The notes under the pieces are model-generated. The model was not told the origin of the DNA. It saw nothing but the letters and a program-made list of their open reading frames with translations, and searched no databases. From contig NZ_CP017659.1 in NCBI RefSeq assembly GCF_015326965.1, positions 5,832,001 to 5,896,000 on the forward strand: DNA of 64,000 nucleotides, in the 5' to 3' direction. A program made the position numbers and the translations under genes. This DNA is from Paenibacillus sp. JZ16. GTDB lineage: Bacteria; Bacillota; Bacilli; Paenibacillales; Paenibacillaceae. This document shows positions 17,451-27,624 of this stretch, one piece after another. The stretch's first letter is position 1. Each line of letters starts with the position of its first letter.

Positions 17451-17805
17451 AAGCGCACGCATTCCAAGGTTTACTTGGAAAGAAGGCGAATGGTTTGAGC
17501 CTGAACTATGGATGTTGAATGACAGCGCGGAGCAGGTCCCGGCAGGCCGGATCGAAGCCTGGTTGACCGTTGGATCGAGTGAACGACAATTCGTGTTGGC
17601 ATGGGATTATGCCGATCTGGCATCTAATGAGAATCGGCGCGGACCAACAGCCAGAATCAAACTCCCTCGTTCGGAAACCGGCAGAATGAGGTTAGAATTG
17701 ATCGTCGTCAACCGACCAGAGTGGAATTCGGAATACGTCCTGTCTTTTAAGGGGCATCATCCGCGTACTGAACCTGATCGGAATACGCTGAATTTTGGTT
17801 CATAG
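15556..17805 (+). CDS. GH2 glycoside hydrolase, beta-mannosidase-like (copy B)
   Basis: A protein of 749 aa with the same domains as copy A: jelly roll, immunoglobulin-like domain, and TIM barrel with GGNELFN and AYTEFG. It lacks two residues in a loop near 140 and differs in the first ten residues, in a barrel segment (about 475-565) and in the C-terminal domain. The divergent barrel segment includes residues near the active site (after MTSPIEGMGHGHYM), so substrate preference may differ. GGAGGT precedes the ATG at 15556 by 5 bp; a TTG two codons earlier is less likely. It lies 31 bp after copy A in the same operon. Confidence 0.88.
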   Translation: MVTRQTMEWEVGWSDHAGQAPDRWVPATVPGAVQLDWARAEGWGDHTYGENWRQYEWMEDKTWTYRAWLRPPASSPGERLYFISKGIDYSFHIRLDGTELLQQEGMFTPVELDLTERLRGEGGLLEIVIDPVPKRLGAPRSRDQADHSCKPAVSYGWDWHPRLIPLGIWDDTYLVVRPEAHLASSEVRYELTETLDEAALELQVRLSQPAAGELQWRLIGPEGETVFEEAWAVNGESPVHAIQKRLSKPRLWWPHDHGEQPLYRSEVSFKPADSSGTSTSSRHQRIGFRRARLVMHEGAWKEPSQFPKSRSNPPITMEINGRQIFCKGTNWVNPDIFPGRIRAEDYGILLDLAKAAHMNMLRVWGGGIVNKESFFERCDEIGLMVWQEFPLACNQYPDTPAYLRVLDQESRSIIERLRRHASVVLWCGGNELFNSWSKMTDQSLPLRLLNANCYMLDPRTPFLMTSPIEGMGHGHYMFQYRNGEDVLQSMPKARNTAYTEFGVPSPSSVEQLKSFIPADELYPPRPGTAWESHHAFHALSDNMWLMADQIEHYLGPWETLEQLVEYGQLLQSEGYKCIYEEARRQKPICSMALNWCYNEPWPTAANNSIIMYPAKPKPAYYAVQASCRPVLASARIPRFTWKEGEWFEPELWMLNDSAEQVPAGRIEAWLTVGSSERQFVLAWDYADLASNENRRGPTARIKLPRSETGRMRLELIVVNRPEWNSEYVLSFKGHHPRTEPDRNTLNFGS

Positions 17806-17936
17806 AACCTCCCTGGCGTCTAGAGAATCTATTCAAGCAACGGAAATGGGAGAAACGAAAGCTCCATCCAGAAATGACAGCACTTAAAGCACTTTATGAA
17901 AAAGAACTAGACCTGTTTAAGGTTGTGAAGAAATAA
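17778..17936 (+). pseudogene. Possible C-terminal remnant of an unidentified gene
   Basis: Between the second GH2 gene and the aldolase there is an open frame of about 52 codons with no start codon or ribosome site at its head. Its translation is rich in Lys, Glu and Trp and reads like a genuine protein tail (for example LENLFKQRKWEKRKLHPEMT, then ALYEKELDLFKVVKK). It overlaps the GH2 end in another frame and ends with a TAA directly before an in-frame ATG at 17937. It may be the relic of a deleted gene. No family was recognised. Confidence 0.3.
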
Positions 17937-17957
17937 ATGAATTGGAGATGGGTGACC

Positions 17958-18812
17958 ATGAGGGCAGATGCAAGGTTACGAAGAATGTTCAGTGAGGCGG
18001 GTAAGTGTTTTGACGTAGCCATCGATCACGGTTTTTTTAATGAGTATTCCTTTTTGCAATCCATAGAAAACATGAAACAAGCGGTCGAAACCGTCGTAAA
18101 AGCCAACCCGGATTGTATTCAGCTTAGCCTTGGCCAATCCAAGCTGCTGCAGCATATTCCTGGTAAATGCAAACCTGGCTTGGTTCTGCGTACCGATGCA
18201 GCAAATATCTATGGTCCAGAATTACCTCATTATTTATTTAGCCAAGTAATAGATCATGCCGTCGAGCATGCGGTTCGAATGGATGCTGTAGCTGTATGTG
18301 TGAATTTGCTTCTTCTACCGAATCAACCAGAGCTGCATTACCAATGTGTGAAAAATGTCATGAAGTTAAAAACGGATTGTGAACGCTACGGTATGGTCCT
18401 CATGGTGGAGCCGCTTGTGATGCTGCCTAATGAAGCGAAAGGAGGCTACATGGTAGACGGTGATATTGAGAAAATCATTCCCCTTGTCAGACAGGCCGTT
18501 GAGCTTGGGGGCGATGTAATCAAAGCGGATCCATGCGATAACATCCTGGAGTACCATCGGGTTATAGAGACTGCCTCTGGAGTACCCGTGCTTGTTCGGG
18601 GAGGCGGCCGAGCCTCCGATGAAGAGATTGTGAACCGTACCGTGAGTTTGATGGATCAAGGAGCATCCGGCATTGTATATGGGAGGAACGTGATCCAGCA
18701 TCCCCATCCAGCACGTATGACGCAGGCCTTAATGGAAATTGTGCACAGAGGCTGCAGCGCAGAGATGGCCCTTGCGATCTTAAACGGGGAGGACATGGCG
18801 GATGAGGCATAA
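17958..18812 (+). CDS. Class I aldolase, DeoC/FbaB (DhnA-like) family
   Basis: A protein of 284 aa from the ATG at 17958, which follows GGAGATGGGTG; an ATG at 17937 is less well placed. The DeoC/LacD/FbaB barrel is recognisable: DVAIDHGFF near residue 18, MVEPLV near 150, GGDVIKADP with the probable Schiff-base Lys at about 189, and GVPVLVRGGGRASDEE with the phosphate-binding Gly stretch. It probably cleaves a ketose phosphate to a triose phosphate and an aldehyde. It is followed, with overlap, by an oxidoreductase and then a sugar kinase. Which ketose phosphate is used is unknown. Confidence 0.82.
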   Translation: MRADARLRRMFSEAGKCFDVAIDHGFFNEYSFLQSIENMKQAVETVVKANPDCIQLSLGQSKLLQHIPGKCKPGLVLRTDAANIYGPELPHYLFSQVIDHAVEHAVRMDAVAVCVNLLLLPNQPELHYQCVKNVMKLKTDCERYGMVLMVEPLVMLPNEAKGGYMVDGDIEKIIPLVRQAVELGGDVIKADPCDNILEYHRVIETASGVPVLVRGGGRASDEEIVNRTVSLMDQGASGIVYGRNVIQHPHPARMTQALMEIVHRGCSAEMALAILNGEDMADEA

Positions 18813-19965
18813 AAAAACCATTCGTTTCGGTGTCATCGGATGCGGCCTCATGGGAAAAGAGTTTGCCAGTGCTGCTGCCAGATGGTGCCATCTGACCGAT
18901 GTCGATTTTATACCGTCCATTACCGCCGTTTGTGATGCAAACCGAGCAGCCACGGCCTGGTTTGAACAAGAGATCCCCAGCGTTAAACATTCGTATACCG
19001 ATTACAAAGAACTGTTAACAGACCCGCAGGTAGACGCCGTTTATTGTGCCGTACCGCATCATTTGCATGCACAAATATATACCGATATTATCCGAGCGGG
19101 AAAACATCTCCTTGGAGAGAAACCGTTTGGAATCGACCGGGAAGCGAATCTCGCGATCCGTACAGCATTAGATGAGAACCCGTCTGTCCTCGTGCGTTGT
19201 TCTTCGGAATTCCCTTTTTTTCCGGGTGCCCTGCAAATCTCCCAGTGGGTGCAAGAAGAGAAATTTGGAAAGATCATTGAAGTTGAAGCAGGCTTTTGGC
19301 ATTCGAGCGATCTCGATCCTAATAAACCGATGAATTGGAAGCGAAGAATCTCCGCTAATGGCGAATATGGATGTATGGGTGATCTTGGAATGCATGTACT
19401 GCACCTGCCCATGAGATTCGGCTGGTATCCGCAGAATGTAAGAGCGTTGTTGAGGAACGTGATAGAAGAGCGGCCAGATGGTAAGGGGGGGATGGAGCCT
19501 TGCGAGACATGGGACAATGCGATTCTGGCCTGCGACGTACAAACATCGCTTCAACGCTTTCCTATGCTGCTTTCGACTAAACGAATAGCTCCCGGTCATG
19601 CGAACACATGGTTTATCCGTATCCAAGGGACGGCGATGTCCGCTGAATTCACGACGAAAAATCCGAAGCAGGTATCCTGGCTTCCGTATGAGCCAGGCGG
19701 AAGCCAGGCATGGCATGTCATGGATGCGCCTTACAAATCCGCTTACTCGACCATCACAGGAGGGATATTTGAGTTTGGGTTCTCGGATTCCATCCTCCAG
19801 ATGTGGGCGGCTTTCTGCGATGAACTGGTTAACGGATCGGACGGCATGCTCCAACCTTTCCGATGCGCAACGCCTGAGGAAGCGGAAGGGAGCCATCGGG
19901 TGTTTACGGCTGCATTGGAATCGAATCGATCCGGTAACACCATTCCGATCCCGTGGAGGGCGTAA
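18802..19965 (+). CDS. Gfo/Idh/MocA family oxidoreductase
   Basis: A protein of 387 aa. The N-terminal Rossmann fold shows GVIGCGLMGKEFA (about residue 10), and the family catalytic Lys lies in LLGEKPFG (about 106). The C-terminal alpha/beta domain is of usual length. It overlaps the aldolase by 11 bp, so translation is coupled. Family members are NAD(P)-dependent dehydrogenases acting on sugars, inositols or sugar acids in the cytoplasm. Together with the FAD oxidoreductase upstream it may oxidise or epimerise a sugar from the polysaccharide. The substrate cannot be deduced. Confidence 0.86.
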   Translation: MRHKKTIRFGVIGCGLMGKEFASAAARWCHLTDVDFIPSITAVCDANRAATAWFEQEIPSVKHSYTDYKELLTDPQVDAVYCAVPHHLHAQIYTDIIRAGKHLLGEKPFGIDREANLAIRTALDENPSVLVRCSSEFPFFPGALQISQWVQEEKFGKIIEVEAGFWHSSDLDPNKPMNWKRRISANGEYGCMGDLGMHVLHLPMRFGWYPQNVRALLRNVIEERPDGKGGMEPCETWDNAILACDVQTSLQRFPMLLSTKRIAPGHANTWFIRIQGTAMSAEFTTKNPKQVSWLPYEPGGSQAWHVMDAPYKSAYSTITGGIFEFGFSDSILQMWAAFCDELVNGSDGMLQPFRCATPEEAEGSHRVFTAALESNRSGNTIPIPWRA

Positions 19966-19967
19966 AA

Positions 19968-21747
<1,780 letters not shown>

Positions 21748-21793
21748 TTGAATGACTAAATCTGCTCATGCAGAAGTTTAAAATTCGTATAAC

Positions 21794-21846
21794 AAAAGGG
21801 TTAGGCAGAGGGCATGAATGCCCGATCTGCCTAACCCTTTTTTCAC
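21794..21846 (+). terminator. Strong terminator at end of the carbohydrate locus
   Basis: AAAGGGTTAGGCAGA pairs with TCTGCCTAACCCTTT (15 bp) around a loop that carries a further GGGCAT/ATGCCC pair, and a run of T follows. It is flanked by A residues on the left, so it may also serve the converging minus-strand gene. Confidence 0.92.
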
Positions 21847-21851
21847 AACCC

Positions 21852-23072
21852 TCATCCACCATATAAGTACGACTTTACGTCCCGCCCGATGTAGGCTCTC
21901 CATACAATCAGATTGTAAGGATCATCCCAGTCGATGTTCTGCGGCTCCTCGAACATGCGGTGCAGGCGGTTGTTGTTGAAGATGATCGAGCCGCGCTGAT
22001 CAAAAGCCACCCCGTCTACCCACAGCATTCTGTCGTCGGACAGCAGCTTGTTGAACGAGCGTGTGTACGGTGAATAGTAACCGATTCCCTTGCCTTCGAG
22101 CATGGTGTAGAATACACGGCCTTGATTGTCGGCATGCATGCCGTCGGTTGTCGTTCCCTTGCTGCCCAGGGTCTGAACGGAATCCCGGATGATCGAATCG
22201 GGAATATCGAAATTTCGCAGAAGCCGCGTATCGACAGCGTACAGATTGCGCCCCGTTACCTGGCAGTAGAATAGAGTTCCGCGATCCGCGGACAGAGCTA
22301 TGCCATCGGCGCCGATCCGAATCGGCTTGTTGCGGTATACCGGCTCGGTATCGATCTCAAACCGGAAACGGGGGACGTCCTGCGTGCTGTAATGACTGTC
22401 GAGGACGCGCCGAAATTTCTTCGTTCTCATATTGTAGACGATGATTCCGCCATACAGCGGATGGTCCGGCCAGCCGGAGCCCGAATCGGTAATATAGGCA
22501 TAACCGTTGCGGTTATCCACCACGATGTCGTTCAGGAACGATGTTCGGGGCGGGGCAATATCGTCCGGAATGACAATAGAGTCGAGCAGGCGGTTCGCGC
22601 TCAGATCCCAGATGAGCAGCTTTTGCGAGCCTACGGGCGAGGTATCGTATGCGATTTTTCCTTGATCCAGAATCCACATCCGATGATGTTCATCAATCTC
22701 GTAGCCAAGGACGGATTGCAGCACCCGAACATCCCCCGGCGTATTCCACTCCCAGCTTGGAAAAGCCTCCAGTACGGGCTTGCCGTCCACCATCGCAATG
22801 GTATTCAGCGTAGCGGGAACCCCTTCAGCCCAGCGCGGAACCGATACATAGAAGCGTCCCTGCCGGTCTACCTTGACGCCTGCAGGCATGCAGTGCTTCC
22901 AATCCTGGCGCTCCTCGAATCGCTGCTTCATCGCGAGAGTCGGGAAGTTCCAGTCCAGGCGGCTCCAGTGAAAGAGCATCTGGTACGGACTTGTATAGCT
23001 ATGGGTCTGTTTACAATGAGGGACAGTAGGCTGCTGCCACTGGCCCTCCATTGAATGATGCGGTACAACCAT
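21852..23072 (-). CDS. Major royal jelly protein / Yellow-like protein
   Basis: A protein of about 406 aa that resembles the MRJP/Yellow family (PF03022), a six-bladed propeller best known from insects and also found in bacteria. Typical stretches are LNDIVVDNRNGYAYITDSG and GADGIALSADRGTLFYCQV, and DGMHADNQGRVFYT near the C-terminus. No signal peptide is evident. CTCCC on the plus strand (23081-23085) is the ribosome site for the ATG ending at 23072; an ATG five codons upstream overlaps that site. A role in binding small aromatic molecules or in lactonase-like chemistry is only suggested by relatives. It runs converging to the carbohydrate locus. Confidence 0.78.
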   Translation of the reverse strand: MVVPHHSMEGQWQQPTVPHCKQTHSYTSPYQMLFHWSRLDWNFPTLAMKQRFEERQDWKHCMPAGVKVDRQGRFYVSVPRWAEGVPATLNTIAMVDGKPVLEAFPSWEWNTPGDVRVLQSVLGYEIDEHHRMWILDQGKIAYDTSPVGSQKLLIWDLSANRLLDSIVIPDDIAPPRTSFLNDIVVDNRNGYAYITDSGSGWPDHPLYGGIIVYNMRTKKFRRVLDSHYSTQDVPRFRFEIDTEPVYRNKPIRIGADGIALSADRGTLFYCQVTGRNLYAVDTRLLRNFDIPDSIIRDSVQTLGSKGTTTDGMHADNQGRVFYTMLEGKGIGYYSPYTRSFNKLLSDDRMLWVDGVAFDQRGSIIFNNNRLHRMFEEPQNIDWDDPYNLIVWRAYIGRDVKSYLYGG

Positions 23073-23196
23073 TTCAAGACCTCCCATAGGCAGTGCAGAT
23101 CATCTTTCGCGCTTATTCCTCTAAGTTAGTTATATGCCCAGAGGGATGGATTGGCGCCGATTAAATCACCGGGAGGTCTTTTTAGGAAAATACAAG

Positions 23197-24612
23197 TTAC
23201 ACTTGCAGAATCTTAATCAGATTCGTGTTACCGGATTGACCGATCGGCACGCCGGCAGACAATACGATAATGTCGCCTTTTTCGATGTAGCCTGTCTTGA
23301 TGGCATTACGGGTCGCGGATTCGAACATTTCGTCCGTCGTTGTGACTTTGTCGCCTTTTACCGGAATGACACCGGAGAGCAAGCAGATCTTGGCCAGCAC
23401 TTCTTCATGCTGCGTGACCGCGATAATCGGTGCCTTCGGACGGTATTTCGAAATCATCCGCGCCGTAAATCCGCTCTCCGTTGCCGTAATGATCGCTTTG
23501 GCATTCAGCACGAGGGAGGAGCTAACCGCACCCTGGCTAATAACCTCGGTAATATCGGCTACCTGCTGTCTGGATTTGAAAGCGAATTGGTCTTTATAAT
23601 CGATCATCGTCTCGGCGCGGCGGGCGACTGCCGCCATCGTGCGCACGGATTCTACCGGATATTTGCCGGCAGCGGATTCGCCCGAGAGCATGACCACGTC
23701 AGCGCCCTGGATCACCGCGTTAGCCACGTCGCTCACCTCGGAGCGGGTTGGACGGGGATTGACCTGCATCGATTCCAGCATGTGCGTTGCCACGATAACC
23801 GGTTTGCCTGCCAGGTTGCATTTATCGATCATTTCTTTTTGCATCATAGGCACTTCTTCGATTGGTACTTCGACGCCAAGGTCTCCGCGGGCAACCATGA
23901 TTCCGTCGGATGCTTCAATGATGTCGTCCAGGTTCTCCATGCCCTCTCCGTTTTCAATCTTGGAGATGATCTGTACATGCTCCGCGCCGCGTTCTTTCAG
24001 GATGCTGCGGATTTCGCGGATGTTGTCGCCATGACGCACGAAAGAAGCGGCAATGATCTCAATGTCGTTCTCCAGGCCGAAGCCGATATGCATGACGTCA
24101 CGCTCGGTGACGCCGGGAAGCGTCGTTTTGATCCCAGGGAGGTTGACGCCTTTACGTGGTTTGAGCACCCCGCCGCTGATGATTTTGCAAAGAATGTCCG
24201 GTCCGTCGACGCGGAGAACGTTCAGGTCCACGAGGCCGTCATCGATCAGGATGCGGTCTCCCGGTTTAACCACTAGATTCAGCTCGGCATAATTGACCGA
24301 GATGCGCTGGGCATCGCCAAGAATTTCTTCGGTAGTCAGGATCAGCTCCTCACCTGGTTTCAGAAGGCAGGAAGCCTCCTTCAGCTTGCCGATCCGTACT
24401 TCAGGTCCTTTAATGTCCATCATGATCGGAACATACGTGTTTAATTCGGCTGCGGCCCGGCGAACATTCCGGATCCGGGTGACGTGATCCTCCAGCTCAC
24501 CATGAGCCATATTCAAACGGGCAACGGTCATTCCCTCCTGAATCATGTTCTTCAACAGCTCAATGGAATCGCACGCGGGTCCCATCGTACAAATGATTTT
24601 AGTTTTTAGCAT
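23197..24612 (-). CDS. pyk: Pyruvate kinase
   Basis: A protein of 471 aa covering the A, B and C domains but lacking the extra C-terminal PEP-utilising domain found in B. subtilis Pyk (585 aa). Typical motifs are ISKIENGEGMENL with the catalytic Lys, MVARGDLGVEVP, ATHMLESM and RPTRSEVSDVANAV. The usual N-terminal RxNFSHG reads RLNMAHG here, so the conserved Ser is Ala and Phe is Met. The enzyme converts PEP and ADP to pyruvate and ATP. AAGGAGG precedes its ATG. It stands alone and divergent from an AraC regulator. A second, longer paralogue elsewhere in the genome is likely. Confidence 0.93.
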   Translation of the reverse strand: MLKTKIICTMGPACDSIELLKNMIQEGMTVARLNMAHGELEDHVTRIRNVRRAAAELNTYVPIMMDIKGPEVRIGKLKEASCLLKPGEELILTTEEILGDAQRISVNYAELNLVVKPGDRILIDDGLVDLNVLRVDGPDILCKIISGGVLKPRKGVNLPGIKTTLPGVTERDVMHIGFGLENDIEIIAASFVRHGDNIREIRSILKERGAEHVQIISKIENGEGMENLDDIIEASDGIMVARGDLGVEVPIEEVPMMQKEMIDKCNLAGKPVIVATHMLESMQVNPRPTRSEVSDVANAVIQGADVVMLSGESAAGKYPVESVRTMAAVARRAETMIDYKDQFAFKSRQQVADITEVISQGAVSSSLVLNAKAIITATESGFTARMISKYRPKAPIIAVTQHEEVLAKICLLSGVIPVKGDKVTTTDEMFESATRNAIKTGYIEKGDIIVLSAGVPIGQSGNTNLIKILQV

Positions 24613-24772
24613 GGCTGTTTGTTCCTCCTTTGTATTTGTTCTCTTCTGCTTTTATACAGCATTTCGACTTCATTCAAACTTCCCTAATGATCACATTGTA
24701 GCCTGTCTTGTCGAATCATGATATGAACTATAGTACAATGGATGGATTATAGTATCGCAGTTGAGGTGAGTT

Positions 24773-25552
24773 ATGGTCACTCCGATAGAAATAAGGCAAA
24801 TTAGCGGTGTCGATTGGTATGAAGAAGCTGATCATGAGCAAAGAGCATGGCGCTTAAGCCTTGTGACATATGGAAAATGTGTATATTGGGTGAATGGCGA
24901 TAAGCAAATTATGGAGAAAGGGGAATTGCTGCTTATTCCAGCCGGCGTTTCGTATTATGGCAAAAGCATCCCTACCGTGACGCACACGCAAATCGTCGTA
25001 CAATGGACGGAAGGCGCCTCGACGGACTTATCCGTGCTGGATCGGAAAGAAGCCTTGAAGTTTAAACCGGGTGTTTATGAGTTAATCCGCGAACGGTTGA
25101 AGGTGATCCATCAGCAGTGGCAGGAACGCCCATCTTATTATGTCTTGATGATCGAAGCATTATTGACAGAAGTGTTGATTTATATCAGCCGTGAGCTGGA
25201 CAAGGGCGTCATCACGCCGGAGAAGCACTTGCACGTGGACCGGATGAAGTCTTATATCGAGCGGCATTACCGTGAGAAAATAACGAAAGAGGAGCTGGGC
25301 GATGTCATCGGCAAAACCCCCAATTACGCAGCGGTACTCTTTAAAAGCGTTACAGGGCAGACCATCAGCCAGTACGTGCACGCTCAGCGGATCAAACGGG
25401 CAGTGTATTTGTTAACGGAATCGCAGCTGACGGTACAGGAGATTGCCGTATTTCTCGGATATCAGGACCTCTCCTACTTCTATAGAATCTATAAACGAGT
25501 CACGGGCACCGCTCCATCAGATTTATTGCATGAGCGTCCACGAACGATATAG
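24773..25552 (+). CDS. AraC-family transcriptional regulator
   Basis: A protein of 259 aa with an N-terminal cupin-like sensing domain (about 1-140) and a C-terminal AraC DNA-binding domain (about 155-255) with two helix-turn-helix motifs (EELGDVIGKTPNYAAVLFKS and VQEIAVFLGYQDLSYFYRIY). GAGGTGAG precedes the ATG. It is transcribed away from pyruvate kinase across a 160-bp spacer. Members of this type often answer to sugars. The target is unknown. Confidence 0.88.
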   Translation: MVTPIEIRQISGVDWYEEADHEQRAWRLSLVTYGKCVYWVNGDKQIMEKGELLLIPAGVSYYGKSIPTVTHTQIVVQWTEGASTDLSVLDRKEALKFKPGVYELIRERLKVIHQQWQERPSYYVLMIEALLTEVLIYISRELDKGVITPEKHLHVDRMKSYIERHYREKITKEELGDVIGKTPNYAAVLFKSVTGQTISQYVHAQRIKRAVYLLTESQLTVQEIAVFLGYQDLSYFYRIYKRVTGTAPSDLLHERPRTI

Positions 25553-25563
25553 GAGATTTAACG

Positions 25564-25593
25564 CAAAAAAAGAGGGCTATCTATGCCCTCTTT
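25564..25593 (-). terminator. Terminator of the LCP gene, shared with the AraC gene
   Basis: AAAGAGGGC and GCCCTCTTT pair around a 7-base loop. On the minus strand a run of T follows, so it ends the LCP transcript; on the plus strand the tail is short. Confidence 0.83.
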
Positions 25594-25602
25594 CGATGAT
25601 CG

Positions 25603-26562
25603 CTATTTTATTCCGGCGTCATTTTCGAATAACTGCTTCACATACTGCTGCAATTTGTTTTTATCTACGCCGAGCACCTGTGCCCGACCGACCTTCTCGT
25701 TGGTCAGCAGCGAGAATGGGGGGAGCTGCTGCTGGTCGATTTTATCCAGATTCACATCAAAACCCAGAGCCATCAGCTTCAGCATTTCTTTAGGGCTTAG
25801 ATCGGTTTCGATGTAGGGTGCAATTGAATCCAGGATGCCGGGAAGCTTAATTAATGAGCCCGTGGTCTGCATCTTCTTGGCGACTTCCGTCATGAGAATC
25901 CGCTGCCGTTCCGTACGGGCAAAATCGGACCTCGCATCGTGCCGAAACCGGACGTATTGCAGCGCCATCTTGCCGTCGAGATGCTGCAGTCCTTGTTTTA
26001 AATCGATGTCGTACATATGCTTGTCGGCTTTACTTGTGTAATACATGTCTTTCTCCACCTCGATGTCGACTCCGTCAATGGCGTCGACCAGGGCTATGAA
26101 GCCGACAAAATCGGTGTAAACATATTTATGTATGGGCAGGTCCAGCAGATTGCTGATGGTTTGTCTCGTCAGCTCGATTCCGCCGTAAGCAAATGCCGAA
26201 TTCAGTCGTCCTTTGCCATGGCCGGGGATGTCCACATAGGTGTCCCGCAAAATCGAGAATAAATGGGCTCTTTTCGTCACAGGATCGATGGAAGCCACCA
26301 GCATGGTGTCGGATCTGCCGGCATCGTCTCCCCGGGAGTCTCCTCCAATCAGAAGAATATTGATGCGTTCTTTACCCTCCCACTTGGGTATTTCAATGAT
26401 TTCTTCCGTTGCGGCACCCGAAGCTTCCACTGGCTTCGCCGGATTCGAAGCGGTCGAAATTTGATTTGAGAACTGAATGATAGCGTAGGTATAGTACGAG
26501 ATAATCCCCAAGATTCCAACAGATACTAAGAGCATGGTGTATTTTAACCATTTCCTTTTCAT
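25603..26562 (-). CDS. LytR-CpsA-Psr (LCP) family cell-wall ligase
   Basis: A protein of 319 aa with an N-terminal membrane helix (about residues 8-30) and an extracellular LCP domain. Family motifs are visible: LLIGGDSRGDDAGRSDTMLV (about 70-89), the RDTYVDIPG segment with a conserved Arg, and LQYVRFRHDARSDFARTERQ near 210. LCP proteins attach teichoic acids or polysaccharides to peptidoglycan. An extended linker follows the helix, and it lacks other domains. It is divergent from the MerR gene. Confidence 0.9.
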   Translation of the reverse strand: MKRKWLKYTMLLVSVGILGIISYYTYAIIQFSNQISTASNPAKPVEASGAATEEIIEIPKWEGKERINILLIGGDSRGDDAGRSDTMLVASIDPVTKRAHLFSILRDTYVDIPGHGKGRLNSAFAYGGIELTRQTISNLLDLPIHKYVYTDFVGFIALVDAIDGVDIEVEKDMYYTSKADKHMYDIDLKQGLQHLDGKMALQYVRFRHDARSDFARTERQRILMTEVAKKMQTTGSLIKLPGILDSIAPYIETDLSPKEMLKLMALGFDVNLDKIDQQQLPPFSLLTNEKVGRAQVLGVDKNKLQQYVKQLFENDAGIK

Positions 26563-26689
26563 AGTTCCTATACATCCTTTCTGTTTACTACTGCATAATG
26601 GACCATTCTAGCAAAATAATGAGCAAAAATCATATTTTCCCGCAGGAAACGATTCTCAAGTGGCAACAAACCTTAGATAAATAACGTGT

Positions 26690-26720
26690 TTGACTCTCCT
26701 CCAAGGGGAGGCCTTAGACT
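26690..26720 (+). promoter_or_regulatory. MerR-type promoter with 19-bp spacer
   Basis: TTGACT (26690-26695) and TAGACT (26715-26720) are separated by exactly 19 bp. The spacer carries the dyad CCTCC-AAGG-GGAGG (26698-26711). Long-spacer promoters with a central dyad are the hallmark of MerR-family activation, so this should be the autoregulated promoter of the next gene. Confidence 0.85.
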
Positions 26721-26743
26721 GGAAGTCGAAGGAGGGAAGCATA

Positions 26744-27493
26744 ATGTTATACACGGTAAAAGAGGTTTCGGAGCTGTCCGGGGTGACCATTAAATCGCTG
26801 CATCATTATCATAAAATCGGTTTGCTTCTGCCGGCCGAGATCAGCGAAGCGGGTTATCGCTTGTACGGTGCAGCCGAACTGGAGCGATTGCAGCACATTC
26901 TGTTTTACAGGGAAATGGATTTTCCGCTGGAACAAATCAAGGTGCTGATGGAGGAAACTCCTGAACGGCGGCAGATGCTGTTACAACAGGAGAAGTTGCT
27001 GATGGACCGCGCGGATCGATTGAATGCGATTCTGAAAACCTTAAGAATATCCATAACCAGTACGGAGGAGGGCAAGCGCATGGAGCCTCAGGAATTGTTC
27101 AAAGGTTTTGAGAGCGAAGAAGAATGGGAGGCAGCTTTAACGGAGCAGAATGAACACCTGAAAGAGCAGTATGATATGGATTTGCTCGAGGGTGAGCCCG
27201 TCGATGTTCCAAGCATGAACGAGCAGGCAAGGGAAGCGGCTGCCTTTATGGCAGGCATGGCAAACGCATTGAAAACGGGGATCAAGCACGATGATGCGCG
27301 AGTAAGAGATTCGATTCGCGATCATCTGCAGTTTATGAATGAGCAGGGTCACGCCTTTACGGCTGCGGATTTTGCGGGTCAAACGAAGTTTTTCCTGAAT
27401 GACGACTTTCATCTCCGGATGCTGGAAGAGCAGCAGACGGGGCTGGCTTATTATCTGCATGCGGCTGCGGAGGCGTACGCACAACAGACATAA
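26744..27493 (+). CDS. MerR-family regulator with TipAS ligand domain
   Basis: A protein of 249 aa from the ATG at 26744, which follows GAAGGAGGG; the ORF's earlier ATG overlaps the promoter. The N-terminal winged helix is typical of MerR (YTVKEVSELSGVTIKSLHHY), followed by a dimerisation helix (about 75-115) and a C-terminal TipAS-like domain (about 130-245; NEQAREAAAFMAGMANAL and FFLNDDFHLRMLEEQQTG). Relatives TipA and Mta are activators of multidrug resistance genes. No exporter lies in the same operon. The long-spacer promoter suggests autoregulation. Confidence 0.9.
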   Translation: MLYTVKEVSELSGVTIKSLHHYHKIGLLLPAEISEAGYRLYGAAELERLQHILFYREMDFPLEQIKVLMEETPERRQMLLQQEKLLMDRADRLNAILKTLRISITSTEEGKRMEPQELFKGFESEEEWEAALTEQNEHLKEQYDMDLLEGEPVDVPSMNEQAREAAAFMAGMANALKTGIKHDDARVRDSIRDHLQFMNEQGHAFTAADFAGQTKFFLNDDFHLRMLEEQQTGLAYYLHAAAEAYAQQT

Positions 27494-27515
27494 TACAGAC
27501 CGTTCTCCATCGATC

Positions 27516-27544
27516 AAGACCGCCGAAATCGCGGTCTTTTTTGC
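27516..27544 (+). terminator. Terminator of the MerR gene
   Basis: AAGACCGC and GCGGTCTT form an 8-bp stem with a 7-base loop, and a run of T follows. It lies 22 bp after the gene. Confidence 0.87.
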
Positions 27545-27624
27545 TATGTCTATGATTTATTGTCCAAACCTCGCGAGATGGCATTCCATATGATGTCTGG
27601 GAGACAAGTTTATGGGGGCTGGAC

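Noticed and set aside
23134..24276. Plus-strand ORF of 380 codons
   Set aside because: It lies opposite pyruvate kinase, is rich in His, Arg and Asp as antisense frames often are, and has no ribosome site.
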